A stretch of 64,000 bases of DNA from JAYPWI01 sp964629575. GTDB taxonomy: Bacteria; Actinomycetota; Acidimicrobiia; Acidimicrobiales; Poriferisodalaceae. Numbering within the stretch: position 1 is the first letter of the stretch; the number at the start of each line of letters is the position of its first letter. The stretch is taken from positions 1-64,000 of the forward strand of contig CAZVUM010000001.1 in assembly GCA_964629575.1 (NCBI GenBank), written 5' to 3'. Shown piece by piece: positions 16,154 through 23,696 of the stretch. The notes below the pieces were generated by a model. The model saw only the letters and a program-made list of their open reading frames with translations, ran no database searches and had not been told where the DNA came from. A program made the position numbers and the translations under genes.

Positions 16154-17011
16154 ATGAGGCGCTTCCTCCTGCCGATGCTCGCGATGCTCGCGGTTCTCGT
16201 GGTCGGTTGCGGGGGTGGGGAGGGGCCGACGGTGGCGGGTCGCTTCGACATCGGTCACATCCACGACATCTCGATTCGTGCCGACGGCACCATTCTGATG
16301 GCAGCACACACCGGTCTGTACCGGGTCGACGGCCCCGAGCGTGCAGTGCTGGTCGGCGACGAGCGACACGATCTCATGGCGATGACGGCTGATGGCGATG
16401 ATCTGCTGGTCAGCGGCCACCCTGATCTTCAACGTGACGAATACCGCGTCGATGGCCACCCGCCGTTCCTCGGCCTCACCCGCAGCCTGGACGAGGGTCT
16501 GTCGTGGGTCCCGGAGGCCCTTCTCGGTCAGGCGGACTTTCATGCGCTGCTGATCGCGCCTGATGGCCTGTACGCCCTGGAGCAATCCGGATCGCTCTGG
16601 CACCGCACGAACGAAGGAGTTTGGAGTCAGTTGGGTTCCGTAGAGGGCCGGGACCTCGCCCTGGACCCGGCGGACTCCTCGCAGATGGTCGTGCCCGACT
16701 ACGACGGCGCGGTCTGGTTGTCGGACGACGGCGGTCGGTCCTGGGCAACGCGACAGGGTGCCCCCGCGCTCATCGAAGTGGAGTGGGTGCGGGACGAACT
16801 CCTCGGTGTCACCGCGGACGGTGATGTCTGGCGACGCGCAGCCTCAGGGGAGTGGACCCGCATCGCTGATGCACCAGCGGGGGACGTCGACACCTTCCAT
16901 ATCGACTCCGACGGGATGTGGTGGCTGGCCACTGCGGGCGGCGTCCTCCACAGCAGCTCGAACGGCGGTGGCGCGTGGCGGGAGGTCTACCGTCCACCTA
17001 CGACGTCGTGA
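16154..17011 (+). CDS. Beta-propeller lipoprotein (F510_1955 / sialidase-like repeat family)
   Basis: The 285-residue protein has a lipoprotein signal (LLPMLAMLAVLVVGC, lipobox Cys near residue 19). Repeated blades follow with Asp-box-like elements (SLDEGLSWV, SDDGGRSWA, SNGGGAWRE). HIHDIS near residue 34 resembles the conserved start of the F510_1955 propeller family. It starts 6 bp after the selenoprotein stop and completes that operon. Such propellers recur near copper genes, but no enzymatic activity can be assigned. Location would be the outer face of the membrane. Confidence 0.78.
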   Translation: MRRFLLPMLAMLAVLVVGCGGGEGPTVAGRFDIGHIHDISIRADGTILMAAHTGLYRVDGPERAVLVGDERHDLMAMTADGDDLLVSGHPDLQRDEYRVDGHPPFLGLTRSLDEGLSWVPEALLGQADFHALLIAPDGLYALEQSGSLWHRTNEGVWSQLGSVEGRDLALDPADSSQMVVPDYDGAVWLSDDGGRSWATRQGAPALIEVEWVRDELLGVTADGDVWRRAASGEWTRIADAPAGDVDTFHIDSDGMWWLATAGGVLHSSSNGGGAWREVYRPPTTS

Positions 17012-17030
17012 CCGGGCCAACATGGGCTCG

Positions 17031-17120
17031 TCAGCTGAGCTCGGTGACACGCTCCCGGTACTCCTCGGTGGTCACCTCGCCCCGCTCATGTGGTCCTCGC
17101 CGTCGGCGACGAGTGCGAAG
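17031..17120 (-). pseudogene. Possible SHOCT-domain remnant
   Basis: The minus-strand end reads RGEVTTEEYRERVTELS before a stop, which resembles the C-terminal SHOCT motif of short membrane proteins. No plausible membrane segment or start precedes it in the same frame, so it looks like the tail of a degraded gene. The rest of the 17012-17247 interval holds no gene that I can support. Confidence 0.3.
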
Positions 17121-17247
17121 AGGGTGGGCATGATCGGTGACTCCCAGGTGTGTGCGTTGTCTCTCATCACGATGTCGATCCAGCGAATCGGCGAGAAGGG
17201 CCGTTGGTCCCTTCGCGGTCGGATCGGTGGTTCGCCAACATGAAGTC

Positions 17248-18240
17248 ATGAAGACCGTATGGATGGCGCGATCTCTCCGCGCGACGGTCGCCACATCCGC
17301 TGCGTGGTGGGCGGTGCACTGCTCGTCTCCTTCGGTTCGGTCGTTCACTCCGCCGTCCTTTCCGGGGACCCGCCACGGAGAGCTGTGGGCGCGGTCCCGC
17401 GGTGACAGCTCCGTCAGCATCGTGCTCCTCCACGGACTCCTGTCGAGCGGTGACGTCTTCGGTGGAATGCTGAAGAACATGCCCGCGCAGCAGCGGGTGG
17501 TGGTGCCGGATCTGCTCGGCTTCGGTCGATCTCTCGCTCCGGAGCGCGCAGCGTTTCCACCGGAGGCACATCTCGAGGCCTTGGACCACCTCGCCGATCG
17601 ACTCGATCTCTTTGGCCGCGACGGCGTGGTGGTCGGCGCGCACTCCATGGGCTGCGCTCTCGCGGTCATGTGGGCGGCGCGCCACCCGAGCGAAGTCAGG
17701 CGCGTGGTCTGCTTCGGGGCCCCGGTGCAGCGATCCGCGATCGCGGCTCGGACTGCCGTCGCGGGCACTCCGATGGCTTCGTTGTTCGGGCTCAACCGGA
17801 GACTGGCCGCGGGTGCATGCCGGCTGAGCTGTCGGCACCGCCGCCTGGCGGGGTGGTTGTCCGCGCTTGCTTCTCCTCGGCTACCGGCTGCTCTCGCTCG
17901 TCAGGCCCCACTTCACACCTGGCCCGCGTACCGAGACGCAGTCACGAGCCTGGTCATCGAGATGGATTGGCACCACCCGTTGGCGGATCTAGCGAAACTG
18001 GACGTCACCGTCGACCTCGCACACGGTGAGCGGGACGACTACGTCGACAGGCAGTTCGTGCACGAACTGTGCCAGCGTGGGGCCGACTCGGCTGAGGCGG
18101 TCCAGGTCTCGAGCGCGGGACACCGGCTGCCCCTCACACACCCTCGAACGTGCGCCCGGCTGGTGCTGCGCGACCTCAGCGAGCGGACACCCGGGTCGTC
18201 AAGCGATCGACTCCCTGGAGTCTCCGACAGTCTGTCGTAG
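17248..18240 (+). CDS. Alpha/beta hydrolase
   Basis: The 330-residue protein has the oxyanion segment LLHGLLSSGDVFGG, the nucleophile elbow GAHSMGCAL and a C-terminal catalytic His in SSAGHRLPLTHP, preceded by the acid in LAHGERDDYVD. The fold is complete, but no substrate can be inferred. The N-terminal ~35 residues are Ser/Ala-rich and may be a poor signal. ATG 17248 was chosen over upstream in-frame codons; no strong Shine-Dalgarno is visible. Its stop codon abuts the operator that precedes the next gene. Confidence 0.8.
   Translation: MKTVWMARSLRATVATSAAWWAVHCSSPSVRSFTPPSFPGTRHGELWARSRGDSSVSIVLLHGLLSSGDVFGGMLKNMPAQQRVVVPDLLGFGRSLAPERAAFPPEAHLEALDHLADRLDLFGRDGVVVGAHSMGCALAVMWAARHPSEVRRVVCFGAPVQRSAIAARTAVAGTPMASLFGLNRRLAAGACRLSCRHRRLAGWLSALASPRLPAALARQAPLHTWPAYRDAVTSLVIEMDWHHPLADLAKLDVTVDLAHGERDDYVDRQFVHELCQRGADSAEAVQVSSAGHRLPLTHPRTCARLVLRDLSERTPGSSSDRLPGVSDSLS
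18225..18237. promoter_or_regulatory. Operator dyad upstream of the L,D-transpeptidase gene
   Basis: CGACAGTCTGTCG, followed by TAG, is a near-perfect copy of the ATPase and ccdA sites. It overlaps the last codons of the hydrolase and lies 40 bp before the GTG of the transpeptidase. Confidence 0.65.
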
Positions 18241-18276
18241 TTCCACTAGGGTCGGAGAGGACAACGGAGGCCGGGC

Positions 18277-19593
18277 GTGGGACACCACCGAATTCGAACG
18301 TGCGCTGCTTTCATTGCTATCGCTGCCGTGGCCCTGGCCGCCTTCGCTGCGCCTGCTGCCGCGGTCGTCAGGGAACATTTGCCCCACGAAGTCGGCTCGA
18401 GCAATCCGGCGTACGTCGTCGCGGCGAAGCCGGGTGGCGAGGTCTACGAGTTCGGGGCCGCTCGCTTCGTTGGCTCGACATCGGCCATCGATCCTCCGGG
18501 GCGCCCGGTGGGGATGGCGGTCACGTCCTCATCAGCTGGTTATTGGATCGCATACGACGACGGCACCGTCCATGCCTTCGGCGACGCTCGGGAGGGGAGT
18601 TCCGTGCCGGACCTCCCGGCGGACGATCCGGTCGTGGACATCGCGAGCTCGGCCGCCGGCCGCGGCTATTGGCTGCTGACCTCGGGTGGTCGCGTTCTCG
18701 CTCATGGGGGTTCCTGGTCCTACGGGGATGAACCGCCGGAGGATGCGAAAGCGGTTGCGATCGAGTCCACTGCGTCAGGTCGTGGTTACTGGGTGCTCAG
18801 CAGCACCGGTGCAATCCAGGCTTTCGGCGACGCTGAACACCTCGGCGACTTTGCAACGTCAGGTCTGATCGACCCCGTCGACATCGTCCGCGCAGGAGAT
18901 CTCGGCTACTGGGTCGTGGGAAGGGGCGGAACGGTTCAGAGCTTCGGTGACGCGCCTCAGGTGGGGAGCGCGCCGTTGCTGACCCGAGGCGACTTCGTTG
19001 GAGCCGCAAGTGCGGGGGACACAGGTCTTTGGTTGACGGCGGCGAACGGGCACGTGATCCCACTCGGCACTGCTCGTCAGTTCGGCGGAGCCCTGGCGGG
19101 TCCCGATGAGCCGATCATCGACATCGTGCCCGCCGGCGCTGGAACTGGTTACTGGCTGCTCACGGGACGTGGTTCGAGCTGGCTCGGTCCAGAGCCGCCG
19201 GAGCACAGCGGGACGGGGCAACGAATCGTCTACGCCCTTGCCGAGCAACGGATCTGGCTGATCAACGCGGATGACAGCGTGTTCGACAGCTACCTGGTGA
19301 GCGGCAAGGCCGGGACCCCCAGGCCCGGCGACTACAGCGTGTACTCCAAGAGCCGCAATGCCTTTGCTGCGCACGATGGCATCACGATGGACCACATGGT
19401 TCGATTCGCACACGGCAAGACGCTGGCGATCGGGTTTCACTCGATCCCGATCTACGCCAACGGTCGACCAATGCAGACGGTCGACGAGCTCGGGTCATAC
19501 CGCTCGGCGGGCTGCGTGCGGCAGCGCAATGACCAGGCGGAGCGCCTCTACAACTGGGCACCACTCGGGACTCCGGTGCTGGTGGTGCCCTAG
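18277..19593 (+). CDS. Secreted L,D-transpeptidase with GYW/FGDA repeats
   Basis: The 438-residue protein has an N-terminal signal peptide (AFIAIAAVALAAFAAPAAA). Residues about 50-310 are six or seven repeats of ~40-45 residues with GYW...DG-V--FGDA, a propeller-like module typical of Acidimicrobiia exoproteins. The C-terminus is a YkuD catalytic domain with FAHGKT and S-x-G-C413-V-R. It would form 3-3 peptidoglycan cross-links or attach proteins to the wall. The start is GTG; the operator upstream suggests control with the copper genes. It ends 4 bp from the convergent M56 gene. Confidence 0.88.
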   Translation: MGHHRIRTCAAFIAIAAVALAAFAAPAAAVVREHLPHEVGSSNPAYVVAAKPGGEVYEFGAARFVGSTSAIDPPGRPVGMAVTSSSAGYWIAYDDGTVHAFGDAREGSSVPDLPADDPVVDIASSAAGRGYWLLTSGGRVLAHGGSWSYGDEPPEDAKAVAIESTASGRGYWVLSSTGAIQAFGDAEHLGDFATSGLIDPVDIVRAGDLGYWVVGRGGTVQSFGDAPQVGSAPLLTRGDFVGAASAGDTGLWLTAANGHVIPLGTARQFGGALAGPDEPIIDIVPAGAGTGYWLLTGRGSSWLGPEPPEHSGTGQRIVYALAEQRIWLINADDSVFDSYLVSGKAGTPRPGDYSVYSKSRNAFAAHDGITMDHMVRFAHGKTLAIGFHSIPIYANGRPMQTVDELGSYRSAGCVRQRNDQAERLYNWAPLGTPVLVVP

Positions 19594-19597
19594 GACT

Positions 19598-20479
19598 TCA
19601 CATCCCGCAGATGTGCCAGACAGCCTCGGCGAGGTGGTGTGCCTGCGTCGTAGCGGTCGCCACGACGAGGAGCAGCGCGCTGATTCCGGCGAGGCGCCCG
19701 GTCATCCTCCTGCCCGGCCCCAAGGGCGGTGCCCACAGGGCGGCCAACCGAGCGTCGATGGCGCTGCCTCCAAATGCAGGAACGGCGCTGGATGGCGAAC
19801 TCGTCAGCGCCGCGACCGTCTCGATGGTCCGAGCTACGAGACCGGCGTCGTTGCCGATCGCGCTCACCGCTGACTGGTCTGCCGCCAACTCGGTGACGAG
19901 GCGGATGCGCGCGGCCAGCGGGCGAAGGATGGGCACGAAACTCGTGACGAACTCACCCGCCAAAAGGTGGCGATGGTGTCTGTGGCGCAGGTGCGCTTGC
20001 TCGTGGGCCAGAACGACCCGGCGCTGCTGTGGCGTCACCCGATCCAAGAGCCCTCGCGACACTACGACGCAGCCCGGCTGGCCCGGCACAGCGAATGCTG
20101 TGGGTTGCGATGAGTCGATGACCGCGAAGCGGCGGCCGCCGGTCGCCCTGCTCAGGCGTCGGCGCTGCCGCAGCGTCAGCCCGAACCGGGCGCTTCCGGC
20201 GACCAAGAGCGCGCTCCCGACAAGGCCTTCGACCAAGCCGACGCCATGGCCGATCGGAAGCGCGGGGCATGCCGAGACGATCAGCGATCCCAGGTCGGTC
20301 CGGGACACGAGTCCTGCTGTCAGCGCGAAGAGGATGGTGAAACCGGTCAGTCCAGCCACAGTCGCGTATGTGCAGAGAAGCCTCGCCTCCGCGGACGGGC
20401 GCATGGGCGGGTGCAGGTAGGCGAGTACGAGCCCGATCGCAACGACGATGAGGGCCGGCGCGATGAGCGTCAGCGACAT
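19598..20479 (-). CDS. M56-family membrane metallopeptidase (BlaR1/MecR1-like, no sensor domain)
   Basis: The 293-residue protein has hydrophobic segments near 5-20, 35-55, 85-100 and 265-285, and the zinc motif HEQAH in VLAHEQAHLRHRHH. This is the M56 protease core that in BlaR1/MecR1 triggers loss of the BlaI/MecI repressor. No penicillin-binding sensor domain is attached. It starts 7 bp after the BlaI gene, so the pair is co-expressed. The signal it senses is unknown; gene context suggests metal or envelope stress. Confidence 0.87.
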   Translation of the reverse strand: MSLTLIAPALIVVAIGLVLAYLHPPMRPSAEARLLCTYATVAGLTGFTILFALTAGLVSRTDLGSLIVSACPALPIGHGVGLVEGLVGSALLVAGSARFGLTLRQRRRLSRATGGRRFAVIDSSQPTAFAVPGQPGCVVVSRGLLDRVTPQQRRVVLAHEQAHLRHRHHRHLLAGEFVTSFVPILRPLAARIRLVTELAADQSAVSAIGNDAGLVARTIETVAALTSSPSSAVPAFGGSAIDARLAALWAPPLGPGRRMTGRLAGISALLLVVATATTQAHHLAEAVWHICGM

Positions 20480-20486
20480 CGGAGAG

Positions 20487-20873
20487 TCATCTCCGCCGCC
20501 GGAGGAGCGAGCGCAGCGCGCCGAGGTCGTCCGGCCCCAGTTCCTCCACGAAGCGGCTGAGCACAGCGCGGCGGTCGCCGGCGACCTCGAGTTCCTCGGT
20601 CATGACCTTGGCCCTGTGCTGTGCCTCGCTGGCTGCGGCGGTGTACCGAAAGGATCGTCCTCGGCGGACTCGGTCGAGACGCCCCTTCTCCCACAGGCGA
20701 GTGAGCACGGTGTTCACGGAGGTGTAGGCGAGATCGGGCGCGACGGCCTCGCGGACCTCGGCGGGCGTTGCGGGCTCACCAACAGCCCAGAGGTACTCCA
20801 TCACGTCGTCTTCGAGCGAGCCCATCGGGCGACGTTGCGGCATGTCCCTCCTGACGGACTCGAAGCTACTCAC
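20487..20873 (-). CDS. blaI: BlaI/MecI/CopY-family transcriptional repressor
   Basis: The 128-residue winged-helix protein has the family pattern: MGSLEDDVMEYLW, a helix-turn-helix PAEVREAV, recognition helix AYTSVNTVLTRLWEKG, wing LDRVRRGRSFRY, and a C-terminal dimerisation helix set. Members bind TACA/TGTA-type dyads, some controlling beta-lactamase and others (CopY) copper export. It is sandwiched between copCD and the M56 gene in one minus-strand run, and seven matching dyads lie in the surrounding promoters, so it is the likely regulator of this block, including its own operon. Confidence 0.92.
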   Translation of the reverse strand: MSSFESVRRDMPQRRPMGSLEDDVMEYLWAVGEPATPAEVREAVAPDLAYTSVNTVLTRLWEKGRLDRVRRGRSFRYTAAASEAQHRAKVMTEELEVAGDRRAVLSRFVEELGPDDLGALRSLLRRRR

Positions 20874-20882
20874 CTGACCGGC

Positions 20883-22400
20883 TCACGACGCAGCTGCGAC
20901 CAGAAAGCCCGTCAGCACGGCCGCCAGGAGGACGAGCCCCGCTTCGATGCGTACGACCCATTGGAAGCGCTCCGACGCGGGGCCGCCGGCAGGCTCATCA
21001 TGCATCGAGGGAAGCAGCACTTGATGGTTGTATGCGCCGATGCCTCCTGCGACGGCGACGGCGGCCGACTTGGCCATCAGCAGCCGGCCCCACGGGGTGG
21101 TGAAGAGCTCGGCCGGGCTATCGAGGATCAGCGCGGCCATCGCTGCGCCGGCGGCTCCAGCGGCTGCGACCGCGGCCGCGGCAACCACGGAGAAGCGAAG
21201 TGCGAGCTGTCGCGCCCGGACGGGGAGCCCCTGGGCTCGTCGGTGTCCCATCACGACGACGAGCATTGCCAGGCCGCCGACCCAGACCGCGGCTGCCGCT
21301 ACGTGGATCACATCGAGGATTGCCATCGCCGACCAGGTCGCTGTCGAGACCGTGTGGCCGTCGAAGGCAAAGCTTGCGAGGACGAGGCACGCCCCCAGTA
21401 CCGGGTGTGCGGGAGTGAAGTTCGGTACCCAGCCGGTATCGCCCGATTCGCGGTACGGCTGAGGGTCCACCGGCTGGCGGTCCCCCAACCCGGCAATCTC
21501 CACTCCGGCCCCGACGAGCTCGCGAATCCGTACGACGGGATCCCCGAAGCTCTCGGCCGCTCTCAGCGGGACTCGCGCCGCACCGAGGAGGCTGATCGCG
21601 CCAAGCAGTCGCACGCCCAAGGCGATCCCCTGAAGCGAGTAGAGGGCGTCGCCCATCGCTGCCAGCTGATACGAGCCAGCACCGCTGGTGGCGGTCAGTG
21701 CGACCGAAGTTCCTTCGACGAGTGTTCCCACCGCCAGCGCCAACCCGAAACGGCGGAGCCAGAACATCACTCTGCGGAACTCGGCCGGTGCGCCGCGCAT
21801 CACGACAACAGCGAAAACCAGCGCCCCGACCGCGAGAAGGGAGGATGCCACGGTCACAACGCGGCCGACCGTTCCGAGGCGCGTCGCCACGCTGGCCGGC
21901 GCCGAGCCGACCTCGAGAAAGGCGTCGAGATCGGCCCCAGTCGGTCCGGATGGCCCTGTGGCTCGAACGGGAGGGGGCGCCTCATTGGTCGTCGCCGCAG
22001 CCCCGGTGAGGTCGGACGCTGGCGTGTCGGGAATCGCAGCTTCGAACGCGATCGCTCCGGTGAACGGGTGCGCGTCGGGTGCCCTGACCTCCCAGCGAAC
22101 CCCCACGTTGCCGCGCAGCGGAGGATCGAACGTCAGCTCCCACCTGACACCGTCGGCGGACTCAACGGAGCTAGGAGGTCGCACCTCGCCGAAGTCGTCG
22201 AGGGCCTCGAATCCACCACCTGTCGGCTCCACCGGCAACGTGAACGTGAGGGTCACCGTGGCGACGGGGGCACCGGCCTGTGAGGCGTCAACCGGATCCG
22301 AGCTCTCGAAGGCCGCATGGGCCGCTGCAGGCGCCGCGGCGAGAGTGACAAAGAGGGCGGCCAGCGCAAGAGCACACGCCGCGCGTCGCATCGAAATCAC
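20883..22400 (-). CDS. CopC-CopD fusion, copper resistance/import protein
   Basis: The 505-residue protein has a signal peptide (ALALAALFVTLAAAPAAA) then a CopC domain beginning HAAFESSDP, whose N-terminal His would bind Cu(II), up to about residue 120. A Pro/Ala linker follows, then a CopD region of eight or so membrane helices (about 180-505). Such fusions bind periplasmic copper and move it across the membrane. GTG 22400 or ATG 22391 may be the start. The operator at 22435-22447 is 35 bp upstream. It heads the copCD-blaI-M56 operon. Confidence 0.9.
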   Translation of the reverse strand: MISMRRAACALALAALFVTLAAAPAAAHAAFESSDPVDASQAGAPVATVTLTFTLPVEPTGGGFEALDDFGEVRPPSSVESADGVRWELTFDPPLRGNVGVRWEVRAPDAHPFTGAIAFEAAIPDTPASDLTGAAATTNEAPPPVRATGPSGPTGADLDAFLEVGSAPASVATRLGTVGRVVTVASSLLAVGALVFAVVVMRGAPAEFRRVMFWLRRFGLALAVGTLVEGTSVALTATSGAGSYQLAAMGDALYSLQGIALGVRLLGAISLLGAARVPLRAAESFGDPVVRIRELVGAGVEIAGLGDRQPVDPQPYRESGDTGWVPNFTPAHPVLGACLVLASFAFDGHTVSTATWSAMAILDVIHVAAAAVWVGGLAMLVVVMGHRRAQGLPVRARQLALRFSVVAAAAVAAAGAAGAAMAALILDSPAELFTTPWGRLLMAKSAAVAVAGGIGAYNHQVLLPSMHDEPAGGPASERFQWVVRIEAGLVLLAAVLTGFLVAAAS

Positions 22401-22434
22401 GGGACTCCTGGCGGATCAGCGGGGAACGAAGCAA

Positions 22435-22447
22435 CTACAGAGAGTAG
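22435..22447. promoter_or_regulatory. Operator dyad upstream of copCD-blaI-M56
   Basis: CTAC-AGAGA-GTAG is an exact 4-bp dyad with the same 5-bp spacing as the other sites, 35 bp before the copCD start. It would give BlaI autoregulation. Confidence 0.55.
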
Positions 22448-22489
22448 AAGTAATTCGCCCGTCGTCAACCGCGCGCGGCACGTCTTCGC

Positions 22490-22903
22490 TCAGCGTTCGA
22501 AGCCCAGGCGCTCCTGCTCTGCCCGGACGAACTCGATGATCTGTTCTACCTCTTCGTCCGTGATGCCTTCGATGGCATTCATATCGCCGAAGTCGAAGTG
22601 GTGCTGCCGGGCGCCTCGCAACACGGCCAGGCGGAAGGCGTCGTCGCTGTGATGGCCGGGCTCGTAGACGATCGAGAGATGCGAGGGGCCCTTCTCTGTC
22701 CCTCGGAGGTCGGCCCCGTGGCACTCCGCGCAGAACGTCTGGTATGCAGCGGCGCCTTCGTCCCGGATCGGGTCCGCGGGGACCGCGTCCTCGGTGGCTG
22801 ACGGATCGCGCGAAGTGGAGTCGTCGTCCCCGCAGGCAGCTGCGGCGACGATGACGAGCAGCGGAACGACCGCCCAACGGCGATCGCGGGATCTGGGCTT
22901 CAT
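22490..22903 (-). CDS. Membrane-anchored c-type cytochrome
   Basis: The 137-residue lipoprotein has its lipobox Cys at C24. A single haem-binding C58-A-E-C61-H62 follows, with a downstream Met (FGDMNAI) as probable sixth ligand. The compact cytochrome c domain matches class I proteins. It would be an extracytoplasmic electron carrier. ATG 22903 lies 14 bp from an operator dyad. It may transfer electrons in copper redox chemistry with the haem reductase and CcdA systems, which is inference. It precedes copCD by about 90 bp on the same strand. Confidence 0.88.
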   Translation of the reverse strand: MKPRSRDRRWAVVPLLVIVAAAACGDDDSTSRDPSATEDAVPADPIRDEGAAAYQTFCAECHGADLRGTEKGPSHLSIVYEPGHHSDDAFRLAVLRGARQHHFDFGDMNAIEGITDEEVEQIIEFVRAEQERLGFER

Positions 22904-22916
22904 GGGAACGGTTCTA

Positions 22917-22929
22917 CTACGCGCTGTAG
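22917..22929. promoter_or_regulatory. Operator dyad upstream of the cytochrome c gene
   Basis: CTAC-GCGCT-GTAG, extended to ACTAC...GTAGT, lies 14 bp before the minus-strand ATG. It has the same 13-bp geometry as the other sites. Confidence 0.6.
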
Positions 22930-23004
22930 TGAATTGGGAGGAGAGCGTCTCGTCGCTCCGCCTGAGCCGCCCAGGGGTGCCGCCACGCGACCCACCAACG
23001 GCTC

Positions 23005-23017
23005 CTACACCCTGTAG
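23005..23017. promoter_or_regulatory. Operator dyad immediately before the methyltransferase gene
   Basis: CTACA-CCC-TGTAG is a perfect 5-bp dyad ending 3 bp before the ATG at 23021. As at the ATPase gene, it must overlap the transcription or translation start. Confidence 0.65.
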
Positions 23018-23020
23018 CAG

Positions 23021-23662
23021 ATGGCTTCTTCGGATGCGCCCACTTCGGTCGCAAGGTTCATGCGCAAAGCGGTTTTTGGCGGTCGGGCGCTCCGCAACGC
23101 GGTGCTCGACTCGCGCTACGGCCGGCCGGTGGTGGGATCGGCGAGGACGCGCTTCCCGGAGCGGGGTTCCGCTGACATCGTCAACTCCGACTGGGGTGCG
23201 CTCAAGCGCATCTTCGATGGGCGCGTGGGCGAGGAGGATGTGCTCGTCGATGTCGGATGCGGTAGGGGCCGAGTGCTGAACTACTGGCTGCGCAATCACC
23301 CACACAATCGACTGGTCGGACTCGAGCTCGACCCAGACGTCGCTGCGTCGACTCGTGAGCGACTGGCACGGTTCACCAACGTCGGCATCCTTGCAGGGGA
23401 CGCCGTCGAGAATCTGCCAGATGACGGCAGTCTCTTCTTCCTGTTCAACCCGTTCGACTCCGAAGTCCTGGCGAGACTGGCCGACCGGTTGGAGGAGCCT
23501 GGTCGACCCGAACGCACGCGGGGCGTCTACTACAACGCGAAGCACCTCGCGGTCTTCGAATCGCGTCCGCGATGGTCCATCGAGTTGGTGGACATCGGCG
23601 GAGGCCGGTGGGCGCCCTTCTCGTCGCTCGCTCTTCTCACGCTCACCACTCCGGACTGCTAG
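23021..23662 (+). CDS. Class I SAM-dependent methyltransferase, substrate unknown
   Basis: The 213-residue Rossmann-fold protein has motif I VDVGCGRGRVL near residue 77, the acidic LVGLELDP and motif IV FFLFNPF. Its layout resembles small-molecule or protein methyltransferases of the class I type; the target is unknown. No ribosome-binding site separates the operator from the ATG, suggesting a leaderless transcript. It is divergent from the cytochrome gene with about 117 bp between starts, and each direction has its own dyad. Confidence 0.82.
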   Translation: MASSDAPTSVARFMRKAVFGGRALRNAVLDSRYGRPVVGSARTRFPERGSADIVNSDWGALKRIFDGRVGEEDVLVDVGCGRGRVLNYWLRNHPHNRLVGLELDPDVAASTRERLARFTNVGILAGDAVENLPDDGSLFFLFNPFDSEVLARLADRLEEPGRPERTRGVYYNAKHLAVFESRPRWSIELVDIGGGRWAPFSSLALLTLTTPDC

Positions 23663-23696
23663 CGCGGCGGAAGTGGCGCGATCGAGCCACAACGGT

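Noticed and set aside
20487..20873. Assigning BlaI here to beta-lactam resistance
   Set aside because: No beta-lactamase or penicillin-binding sensor gene is nearby; the neighbouring genes are copper-related.
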